Origin: Pascua guehoae
Taxonomy: Eukaryota; Basidiomycota; Tremellomycetes; Trichosporonales; Trichosporonaceae
Reading direction: 5' to 3'
DNA length: 64,000 nucleotides
Assembly: GCA_001600415.1 (NCBI GenBank)
Contig: BCJX01000019.1
Location: 315,782-379,781 of the forward strand
Position 1 is the first letter of the stretch. Every line of letters begins with the position of its first letter. The notes beneath the pieces are model-generated. The model saw only the letters and a list, made by a program, of their open reading frames with translations, searched no databases and was not told the DNA's origin. A program made the position numbers and the translations under genes. This document shows, piece by piece, positions 47,319 to 57,007 of this stretch.

Positions 47319-49188
47319 GGGACAGTTGAGGTCGATTCGGATCGTACAAGGGACCATGGAAAGTTGTAAAGGCGGTGAAAGCAGTTGAACCATGGATGTG
47401 AGGTTGTCGTGGAATGCGAACGGGTGTCCGCCGCTGATGGCCTTGTTTCTCACCCTCGCCTCCTAACGCCCCACCCCCGCGGTCCGCCCGTGCCCCGGCC
47501 GTGCATTGTCCCGCTTAACGAACCTCGCACCCCATCTCGCTCCGTCCCTTTCCCCTAGCTGCACGAGTAGCGGTGGCGAAGTCAGACAGCCTTCCGTAAC
47601 ACTGACGAGTTGGGATCAGGTAACCTCTGCAATAGCACCACGAAGCCGCGCCATCCATATACCCAAAAGGTATCATAAATACCGTCGAGAGGGCATGCCG
47701 GCGGATTCGCTTCATGAACATGTCGTGGGAACGCGGCTGAGAGCGTGTACTATTACAAGCTCATCTTCACGGCGAGGTAGGACAGAAGAAAGTGTTGACA
47801 CGAGTGACGTCCAGGTCTCCTGCGTCTCATGTGTACTGCTCGGGTATCATGCCGCTTTCACTTCACTCACACGACCTGGCAGAGCTGATTGCCGGCTCCA
47901 GGACCACCATGCACTGTGTACGTCTGCATCGCAGGTCGTCGACGAATGGGAGAATATGCGCCAGAAAGACTTGCCAGGCGCACGGGCGCACAGGCTATTG
48001 GGACAAGGGTCTAGGGCCGTGTCGCCGAGAACACCGAGACAGTGTACGTCTTCCACAAACTCCAACGTTGAACACAGCCAAAGCCACTCCGGACAGGATC
48101 AGTAGGCACGGCGATGTGCGCTTTCGCTTGCAGACTGCGGATTCGATAACGCAGGCCACAATGAGATTTCATGCAGAGAAGTGCTGGGTCGCAGGATCGG
48201 GGGCTCGACCGGAAAGTTTAAGCCAAACGCGTTCACTATCTACCGAGAATGCTCCGTCGACCGTGACGCGTGTGGCGGTCTCGATATCCGGCGGACCATG
48301 CCCAAATCCGCGGCTTGAGCGGCACCTAGCCAGCTAATTCCGTGAGTTACCGCCACGCGAGCATGCATGTGCAGTGTGGAGGGCACGGGGTAACTACCTG
48401 ATACAGCTCACGCGCGCTGTATGGAGCGAGAATGCCCCGTTCAGCAAGCGATTGGTAACCCCCAACGCGCACGGGACGGCGTTAGGCGGTATAGGGGGAA
48501 CTGAAACGGGTCACGAACGCCACGCCGCGTCGCCAAGCCGTGCCTCCCTGGCGCCATTGCCGTGCTTGTCCATGTTGGGGTGCCACATGCTCCGGCTCGA
48601 CTTGGCGCGCGGCATGCGCGGCAGTGGCATCGCAGGTGTGGTGCAGAGATGGGCACATGTGCAGGCTGTACAGCACAGGCAGAGATTACATGCACATGGC
48701 CCTATGCTTGGTACAACGCAAGGAAGTGATCCCCATTCAATCGCACTCAAATCGCATTGTGACCCCCACGCGAGGGGTTAGCAGCGCGCCAACGCAGGTC
48801 TCGCGACCGTTCCGCCCCGCCCAGCCCCGGAGTCCCCGGAGCCACTCGTCGGCGCTACCTTCGGACCACGTCACATACACTCCGCTCCGCATGCGTGCAC
48901 GCGACCAGCGCTGCATAGGCTGTCACGGGGCTTTTGCGGGCGAAAGCACGGGGCCACGTTTGGGTTGCGTAGCTGCCATCGCGTGCCTCTCTCACACGTC
49001 CCGTGGGGGTTCCACACGATCAGCGCATCGCTCCGGCACACGACAACGGAGGAGAGGTATACATGGCCGTGCGAATGTAGACTGCAACTGTATATATGGA
49101 CGAGGAGCTTGACAGGCCTTGCACGTCATCGCCCTACACTCTTTGGCACGCCTTGCAGGCACATACAGTACACTCCTCGTCGCCCATC
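47319..49188. other. Intergenic, nothing recognised
   Basis: 1.9 kb between the LURP-one gene and the sugar transporter, with only overlapping low-information frames. A TATATATGG box at 49090-49098, about 95 bp upstream of the transporter start, could be its promoter element. Confidence 0.45.
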
Positions 49189-51091
49189 ATGGCCCCGTCA
49201 CACAACCACGAGCACGTTGGGCACAAGGCGAAACCGTCGGCCATCAACTATGTATCCGCCATCTTTGCGTACGTCCCACCCAAAATGATTAATGGGCACG
49301 GCTGACACACTCCCAGCGCCATCGGCTCGTTTTTGTTTGGTTACGACTCGGGTATCATTGGCTCGGTCATCTCGACGAGCTACGACCAGTTCCACGACTA
49401 CTTTGACAACCCAAGCGAGAATGTCACCGGTGCCGTCGTCTCGGTCTTTGCCGGCGGCGCATTTTGTGAGTCTACATTTTCAATATCGAGATCTGACAAT
49501 AGTCGGCGCACTCCTTGCAGGCCAGACGGCCGATCGTCTCGGTCGCAAGCGGACCATTCAGCTGGGTGCCATCATTGCCACTGTCGGTGAGTACGGGGTG
49601 GTCAAAAAGGAAACATTTCAGGTTGTTAACGTTGAAGGATGTGCCATTCAGACGGGTGCCGTTCACATTGCAATGCTCATCGTTGGCCGCTTCATCGCCG
49701 GAATCTCCATCGGCGTGCTTAGTATGATTGTCCCCGTCTACCAGGCCGAAATCTCGCCTCCTCACGCGCGTGGTCTGCTTTCGGGCTGGACACAACTCAT
49801 GATCGTCTGGGGCTTCTTCGTTGCCAACTGGTGCGTAGCCTTGCCTTCGGGAGAGACTACATTGGAATTTAAACCTGACACGTTACAGGGTTGGCTACGG
49901 CTGTCAATTCCTCAAGGACTCTGCACAATGGCGTATCCCACTCGCTATCCAGATCGTCCCCGCCATTTTGCTCCTTGGGTTCGTCATGTCTCTTACTTTC
50001 CACTCCGTTCGTCCTCTGACTCCACAGGGGTATGTTTGTCCTTCCTTACTCTCCGCGCTGGCTAGCAAAGCAAGACCGTCTCGAGGAAGCAAAGGCGACC
50101 CTCATCCGCCTGCACGGCGGCTCGCGCACCGCCAACACGGCTGTCGTCGAGGAGGAATTCGACGACATGCTCGCGCAGATTGCGTGGGAGCGCGAAAACC
50201 TCGCCACTAGCTACAAGGATCTCGTTGCCGACAAGGCCAGTCTTCACCGTACCCTCTGCGGCTGCCTTATTCAGGCCATGTGCCAGTGGACCGGTGTCAA
50301 TGTCAAGTGAGTCAAAGTTAAACGGGAGGGTTGTGTGCTAACACGAATCAGCAACTACTTCGGACCCACCATTTACGCTGCTCTTGGTTTCGGTGGCCAC
50401 ACGACGCTCATGATCAACGGTATTTCCGGCGCTTGGCAGGTGGTTGTAGTCTGGGTCTTCATCCAGTTTATCGGTAAGTTTACACCGTTATACGGACGCT
50501 TTAAACCTTTTTGTTGACACACCAAGTCGACCGCATGGGCCGCCGCAAGCCACTCATTATTGGCCCCATCCTTATGTGCATCTTCCTCGCATGGCAGGCA
50601 GGTATTGCCTCGCTCTTCGCCAACCCCGACTACAAGAATGAGGGCGTTGGCATTGCCGGTGTCCTCTCCATGTTCATGTTCTCGGGCGCCTTCTCGGCGT
50701 CCTTTGGACCCGTCTCGTGGATCTACCAGTCGGAAATCTTCCCCATGAACCAGCGTGCGCTCGGAACGGCCGTTTCCACCGCATCCAACTGGCTCAACAA
50801 TGTTATCATTGGCCAAGTCACTCCTTATGGCTTCAAGACGCTCGGGTGGAAGTACTTTTTCGTCTTTGTCGCCACAAACATCAGCAATGCGGTCGTTTCC
50901 TACTTCCTCTTCCCCGAGACAAAGGGCAAGACGCTCGAGGAAATTGGTTAGTCGTTCTTCACACAGAGACGAGTGCTTTTACTGACATCCCAGGCCTGCT
51001 CTTCGGAGACACCAATGTCCGGACGTTCGAGGGCGGCGATTCAAAGGCCGAAGTCGTCGACGACGAGAGGTTTGATTCGCACAAGGCGTAA
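49189..51091 (+). CDS. MFS sugar transporter (sugar porter family)
   Basis: Nine exons: 49189-49268, 49317-49465, 49503-49586, 49638-49830, 49889-49978, 50028-50306, 50352-50473, 50527-50946, 50994-51091; 504 aa, normal for 12-TM sugar porters. Signature blocks in order: FLFGYDSGIIGSV in TM1, QTADRLGRKR in loop 2-3, GRFIAGISIGVLSMIVPVYQ, LPYSPRWLAKQDR before the central loop, QWTGVNVNYFGPTIY in TM7, DRMGRRKPL in loop 8-9, and FPETKGKTLEEIG at the end of TM12. It should carry out proton-coupled or facilitated uptake of a hexose, pentose or disaccharide at the plasma membrane; the substrate is not deducible. Introns are short (37-58 nt). The gene ends 195 bp before the Y2 stop (convergent). Confidence 0.93.
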
Positions 51092-51285
51092 GGTTTTGGA
51101 AGGAAACGAGTCGGATCGAGGTCGTGCCAATGTGGGCATGGTACAGTAGTAAAGTATTTATCAACAGAGTAATGAAATGTGAATAACAGTATTGAGAAGG
51201 GAAGCAAGGTCAAGGTGTGGATCGCGGGCGCAAGCTCGATGGGGCTGAGCGGATGCTTCTATGCTACAAAATGAAACTCGGGACA

Positions 51286-52610
51286 CTACTCATTGTCTTC
51301 TGCTTTCGTGGCAGAATCAGTTGGGCTCGGCGACTTGGCAGCAGCTGTCACCACGTTGCCTGAACTTGTGTCTGATGGCGCGGCGGGCGGTACGCCTGGT
51401 GAGGGTGACTTTGAGGCATCCGCCTTGTGTCCTGGGGAGTCGGTTCGGGAAACTTTGGATATTGGGGATGCCACGTCTGCATTGGATGGCTCGGAGGCTG
51501 TGCTCGTGCGTGTGGAGTTGTCGCCATCGGTGGTGTCGGACGCGTCATCTCGTGTCGTTGCATCTGTGTCGGCGGTGGTGCCTGCAGGTCGGGGCAGTCC
51601 TCCCTTGGGCGACGGCGATACCGCGTGCCCCTCGATTCGCACTCGTTTCTCTGGCGATGCGTGCGTGGGTGAAACACCCGCCTCACGGCCCGCCTGAGCT
51701 TGCTCACCCTGCGTGGTTGGTAACTGCACACCGGGGGTGGAAGACCCACCTCGGTCGCCTGGAGCGGCGGCGAGTCCACGCGTTTGCGTTTCTTGCGTTC
51801 CGCATTCTCTTGCTCTTCCTTTTTGCGGGCCTCTTTCTCCTTCATTAGCGTGAGAGTGTCGACGACGCGAATGTTACGGCGATCGCCACGGTAGACCATC
51901 TCGTCATCAAAGTCGTCCAATGGAATGACGGTCGTTGTCGTCTTGATTTCGCCACTGTAGAAGCGGGGGTTGGGGTCGAATGGGCCATACTCGGAGGCCT
52001 CCACACCCACTTGGTCGAAGAATGGTTCCCAGGCGTAGAGCCCGTCCATGAAGCCGACATCGAGGGCACGAAGGCAAAAGTCCTCGACGGCAGAGCGATC
52101 GCCGATGGTTCCGAGGTCGACGGCCGCATTCGCTCGCCTGAGGTCGTTGACGGCCTAGAGACGTTAAATCAAGTGCTGGAGTTCGGAGCGTGCGACGTAC
52201 CGCTTTGTAGGCCAGGTCCACGAATTGCGGAATGAAGGCCATAAACTCGTCATGAGTTTCGAACGGTGTACCCTTTTCAGGTTTGTATCTACTCCAGGTT
52301 CTCAGCCTGAAAACGATGTCAGCGTGAACAGGAGCAAACCACCCTTTCTATAGCCTTACAGAGAATGTGCTTTGTCGAAAACGGCAAGTTTGAAGCAGTA
52401 CTTGTCGATACTGCTCAGAGTGCCATCGGCCGCTGCTCTGGCCCACGAACGACTAGCCTCACGGGCTGCATACAGCGCCCAGTCTTGTTGCGTTTTGATA
52501 AAAGGCGGTGGGGCAATGGGGCCCCAATGGTCCCGTGGGAAGGAGAGGTCACCTCCCCAACTGTTCTTTGGAAACCTGCCTGATAGACCAGGCCGGGGTG
52601 GCGATAACAT
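51286..52610 (-). CDS. Y2: unknown protein of the CFKLAVFDKA family, module copy 2
   Basis: Four exons, 52610-52360, 52306-52201, 52154-51750 and 51708-51286; 394 aa. The first two introns fall at the same codons and phases as in Y1. Shared blocks: RFPKNSW, APPPF, AREASRSWARA, IDKYCFKLAVFDKAHSL, LLRTWSRYKPEKGTPFETHD, SAVEDFCLRALDVGF. The middle has a highly charged helix (MKEKEARKKEEQENAERKKR, then KRKRV), a possible coiled coil or nuclear signal. The third intron (41 nt, GTGGGT...CGCAG) was chosen because it opens a Ser/Thr/Asp-rich tail ending KAEDNE; without it the frame ends at 51348 with an Arg/Pro-rich tail. No domain recognised. Divergent from the broken X2. Confidence 0.7.
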
Positions 52611-53697
52611 GGAGGATGGGGTGTGGGCGAATATCTGCTGAATACGAACACAGTGGATGCTGACGCGGATGGATGGATCGGTTTGAAGATGAGTTGATGG
52701 GGTTGAAAGAGAGGGGTGTTGGAGGGAGACGTTGGTGCGGAGTGATATTTATGCTGGTGTTTGGCGAGTTGCCCTACCTACAGTACTGTACTGTACGTAA
52801 GATGCAATGCTGTGTAGTTCATCCCGCATAGAATTAGGTTGAAACGGCCAGGGGGCCAGGGGAAATTCCCCTGTACTTGTAAGGGGCCAGAGTCTATTGG
52901 TAAAGGGGGGTGAGACGACACTCGTTTCACATCCGCACAGCCCATACATGACTTCTCCCCATTTGACCTTGTGGTTGGACTTTGACGGACACAGCCATGC
53001 TCAAGTGGAACGGTAAGCATTGCAGAATTGCCAACAGATGGGGCCAAGACGGGGGCGGGAAGCTTTCACACTCGAGGGGGGCCAGAGGATCGCCTCAACG
53101 AACATCGCGTTTCCGCACAGCCATTCTCATCTTTCCCACCCAAAGGCAAGCGTGAAGCTGAAGTCGGCCCATCCTTTCCCTTCCACCTTCGGCGTGGCAA
53201 AAGCGAAGGGTGCGTTTCGCCTGACACCGCTACTTGGCGGTGCTCATACGTTCAGTAGGTAGCTGTGCCTTTCCGAAACTTGATGATACATACCCCCACT
53301 CTCTGTTACAGTGGGCTGCGTGCCGGGAGGAGAGTCAATCTTGTTTGGGACGTGTTTGGGACGTCTCAAGTGGCTGTGGTTGCTGTGATTGCTGTTCTTC
53401 CCGCAACTTTCGTTCCACAGCTTTGCCATCTTCATTGACTCCCACAGTGAATTCTGGTTTAGACTACTGTTCCCTCCTAGAAACGTCTCACCTCGGTTTC
53501 AGCGACCCGAAGGCACAGCATAATGTACGCATCCCTCCCCAGATAGAGACGCCTGACGAACATAAGTAGTGGCAGTGATCTTGAATGCCTCTTCAAATCA
53601 CTCACCCTTTTGTCGCCGCCCCATCTCATCGTCCTGATTGTAACTGTCAGTTGCTGCGGGTCTGTGACATCCATGGATAACGGGACTGACGTCTCAG
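52611..53697. promoter_or_regulatory. Region between Y2 and X2
   Basis: Expected to hold the Y2 promoter and the lost or unclear first exon of X2. A candidate X2 first exon (ATG 53585, then GTAACT at 53640) has signals but joins exon 2 in the wrong phase. No other coding content seen. Confidence 0.35.
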
Positions 53698-54587
53698 TGG
53701 TCCCAGTTCCTTCACAACTTCCAGCTTGGCCGTGTAATCTGGTCACACCGGCAGGAGAGAAGGTATCGAAGCATCAAGCCTGTCGTTCAGTTCGCCACCA
53801 AAGACCGAATCCTCGTCGTTAGCCCCTGGGATACGTGGGAGGTTGAACAATTGCTTGCCGACTTCCACCAACAGTTGGGGGAGCCATGCCCACCCCACAT
53901 CGCCAGCAAACTGCACGACAATGAGTGCGACCACGACGCAGAACACGAAACGAGTCTCGGCAGTTGGATTGACGGTCGGCTCTATGACATCTTTCGGTAC
54001 TTGTGGAAGACACGTCACGACCTTTCAACCTTAAGTCGGGATGGGAGCTCACCGGTTTCAAACCAGAGGGCGGTTTCACTTACGACTCCGACAAATCTGC
54101 CCGCACCGACCGATACATTAACGCACGCAACAAGCAGACCCGAAAAATTCGAGTGCTGTTCTTCATGGAGATGAAGCGAGAAGCAGTGGCTCCTGATAGA
54201 GTCTTTCAAGACTTGGACGAATGGCTCGACTACTACGACAAGGCATTTGTAACTATCGACGACGGCAACCTTGAGTCATTGGACTCTCGGGGACGCAACC
54301 TGTCAGCCTACGACGTGGGCTTCACACTCGTTTCTGAAGCAGTGGGCTACTGCGTTACCAACAATACCCCTTTGGCGATCATGACAACCGGCAATCGCTT
54401 CTTCTTCGTCTACATCCCCGATGCACTGTAGACAACGCTCCCAATGAGGTATAGCGTTTTTGTCTCCCCGTCGTACGGCACAGCGTCCCCCATGTGGGAC
54501 AAGTGCTCACTCCTCGAAGCAATCGGTGCTGCAACGTTTTTCACCGTCAGGAAGAATGGCCTTTACTCCTACACGCCCCCACGCTAA
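53698..54587 (+). pseudogene. X2: broken copy of the X gene, module copy 2
   Basis: Similarity to X1 starts right after an acceptor, GTCTCAG (53691-53697), at the same place as X1 exon 2 (WSQFL against WRRFL). It goes on through YRSIKPVVQF and ILVVSP, and FHQQLG plus PPHIASKL. The frame changes at about 54002 (one base short), after DIFRYL. The next frame carries the signature: SARTDRYI (Asp), FFMEMKREA (ExK) and AIMTTGNRFFFVYIPDA. A TAG at 54429-54431 then interrupts, yet in the same frame similarity to X1 continues (YSVFVSP against GIYFSKP; LLEAIGA against IVEAMAA) to a TAA at 54585. No intron with usable signals and correct length removes either lesion. Two independent breaks make this a pseudogene unless they are assembly errors. 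Confidence 0.7.
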
Positions 54588-55688
54588 GAGTACATGAATT
54601 GTTCGTCTGCTGTCCATCTCCCCAAGTAAGGTGATTGAAGTTCACCAAAGTCCCATCTCCATAACTGATCAAGCAGCTCGTGTGTGTGCGCCTCAAAGCA
54701 TACCACGTATGTCAACTGCCGACAACTCTACCACGATACGGTAGTGCTGGCCATTCCGTGTCCCGAAGTGTCGACTGAGTCAGTGATTCTTGCAGGCCGG
54801 CAGCTGACAGTCCAGCCTCCGCAATCGCCCAAACGGAGGCCCGTCCCCAGCAGGTCCCCCTCCTCCTCTGTCGCCCTCCGTCCCGCCTATTCATAGATCG
54901 CTTGTTCCATGTGTGATGCAGTCATCTGCCGTGCCAAACAGTACAGTAGCCCATTCAGCCACCGCTGACGGTGCCGTGTCAGATCCATACCGTAGATTTT
55001 TGATGTCGTATCCAACACGACCACCAGCAGATCCCCATTTGCGGCTAAGCGTGTGACGATCACACACCAAGGCATGCGTTGGGCCTCCAATGGGGGCCGC
55101 CTTCGCTTGCTTGACCTCGCGTACAGTGTAAGTTAAAAGGGGGGCGGTGAGTGGCGCAGGGTGAGATTTGTCTCGCGCTTTCGAACGCTCATCCAAACAG
55201 ATTTCTAGGAGCAGCATGCCACGGCGTCCCTCCCCTCACTCACGTTCCTCTCCGACATGCACTGTACAGTGGCCTGCATAAAGGTAGCAAGGTACCATGC
55301 ACGACGCCACGCTGGGCAGCTGAGGTTTTGGTCAAATAGCCCTATCTGCCCCTGGCCCCATGTTGCTACAGCACCTTTATGGGGGCCATTGTATGCGATA
55401 AAGTCATCGGACACTCGGACGTTATCGATAGCACAGGTTTGGTGGCGCGGGCGGGGACACGCGACACGGCAAATGCCTCGCACGGTTGCGGGGCGCTGTT
55501 GCAAACACCGTGGCGTTGCAATTAGGCTCGACCCGTAACGATACTGAACAGGTCCTTTATCGGACCGAGACAGGCCCCACGCCCCGCACGGGGCGTCGTT
55601 TCAAACACCGCAAGTGTCTCGATGTACAGATGGTGTCAAAACGGACGTGAAGGGTCACAGGGTGAGATTTGTCTCACCAGCGAGCCAT

Positions 55689-55786
55689 AGCCTCCGTCAA
55701 AAAAAGGTCCGTCAAGTGGCGGTTAGACTCGCTGCTCAACAGCAGCATGAATGCCGCGGCATGGCTGCGCCTTTTGACGGAGGCTG
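55689..55786. repeat. Inverted repeat pair, possible remnant of a short element
   Basis: AGCCTCCGTCAAAA at about 55689 and its exact reverse complement TTTTGACGGAGGCT at about 55773 flank roughly 70 bp. A degraded third copy, CCTTTTTGACACCCTCCGTA, lies at about 55825, and a similar CCTTTTTGACATCCTCTGTA occurs in repeat copy A at about 31645. This could be the ends of a small non-autonomous element, or a hairpin. Confidence 0.5.
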
Positions 55787-56972
55787 TACCATACATGCCA
55801 CCGCATCCCCATGCCCCTCACAGTCCTTTTTGACACCCTCCGTACATACATGGCGCTACGGCCACGGCCTTCTGAAACACCAATGTAGCAGCATTTGGCT
55901 CCATCGGACGGGCGAGGCCAGGACGTAGGGGGCGCGGGGACACAGGCAATGTGCGACACCGCGCGCTCAAGGACAAGAAATAAGGTAGGCCCTGCCGGCG
56001 TTCCGGCGTTGTGGCCTGTGCTACTTGTGCACAGGCTCCAAGGCACTGAGCTTCATGACAACATTTGATCGCGTGCGGTGTGCTGGACGTCTCCTTCTGG
56101 CACTCGACACCGAGTTTTGAGTTTGCACACCGAGTTTTCCGCGGGGAGCTAAGCAGCAGAAAGGAGGAGTGCCAGGGACGAAATCCCATTAACCGTCCCT
56201 CCACCGGCTTTCTCGGGTTGGAGGGCGGGAGTCGATTGTGCCTGATCCAACCTTGTCGAGAAAGGAGTGTCCTGCGGTGCAAAGGGTCGTCCCTTACCCA
56301 AACTTAAGCATGCCGTCAGGCCCAGAAACTGCACCGCACCCCTTGTATTAAATACCTGGCCTGTGTAGCACCGGGGCCTCCTGCGCCGTGGTCTGTGGCG
56401 CGCGCAGCCACGAGGTTCCTGTTGGCTATCAAGGTTTGTTCTTGCACTACCAGACGCCGCTTTGCTGTGCCGGGGTTCTGATGCTAGATGCGACAGAGTG
56501 GATCCCGTCGTGTAGCGTGGGTATGTGTGTGGGCAGCACGTTTCAACGCGGGAATCAGTCTAAAAGAATGGCAGACGAAAGGATGAAGAGGGGCCCAGGC
56601 ACTGGTGGGGAATCACTCGATTGCCTTGATGCCAGCATGTCACACAGTAATGAGTCACACACCCAGGATCTGGCAAGAAGAGCCGTCGGATCAGACCACC
56701 AGGAACAGGCAATGTTCAAACGCCGGCCGCCCCGCCTCTCTTGGCTATGCATGCTATGCAATGCCACATGGCCGGCATGGCCGCATGGCCACGAACGAGG
56801 AAATGGGATCACCATGCCGTTGCGCCCCTGCATGTACTACGCACACCTCTTGCCCACGCACTACCATGCCGGCACTGCGTTTGAGCTCGGGCCCCTAATG
56901 GCCAAGCATTGGAGGGCCTGCTCTCTTTTTGTTCATAAGAGAGTGCTTGGGGGCGTGTCCTTTTTTTGGGTT

Positions 56973-56991
56973 CCCCCCCCCCCCCCCCCCC
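56973..56991 (+). promoter_or_regulatory. 19-C run directly upstream of the ABC transporter start
   Basis: Uninterrupted C run ending 16 bp before ATG 57008, probably inside the 5' leader. Its length is likely variable between cells or assemblies. Confidence 0.5.
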
Positions 56992-57007
56992 TCATCAGCC
57001 AACAATC

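Larger units (their letters stand above)
54588..57007. other. 2.4 kb intergenic with small inverted repeats
   Basis: No gene recognised. It contains a hairpin at about 55660-55678 (GGTGAGA TTTG TCTCACC) and a 14-bp inverted repeat at 55689-55786, listed separately; a related GTGAGATTTGTCTC occurs at 55161. The part near the ABC gene holds a 19-C run at 56973-56991, ending 16 bp before the start codon. Confidence 0.5.

Noticed and set aside
51348..51749. Unspliced C-terminus of Y2 ending at 51348
   Set aside because: It yields an Arg/Pro/His-rich tail; the GTGGGT...CGCAG intron gives an acidic Ser/Thr tail more like other fungal disordered ends. Kept as an alternative only.
53585..53639. Candidate first exon of X2 (ATG with GTAACT donor)
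   Set aside because: Signals look right, but one base is left over, so it enters exon 2 in the wrong frame; X1 has a phase-0 junction here.
53975..54009. Possible 35-nt intron repairing the X2 frame break
   Set aside because: It needs a poor GTCGGC donor and removes conserved residues (LYDIFRYL) that X1 retains; a one-base lesion explains the data better.
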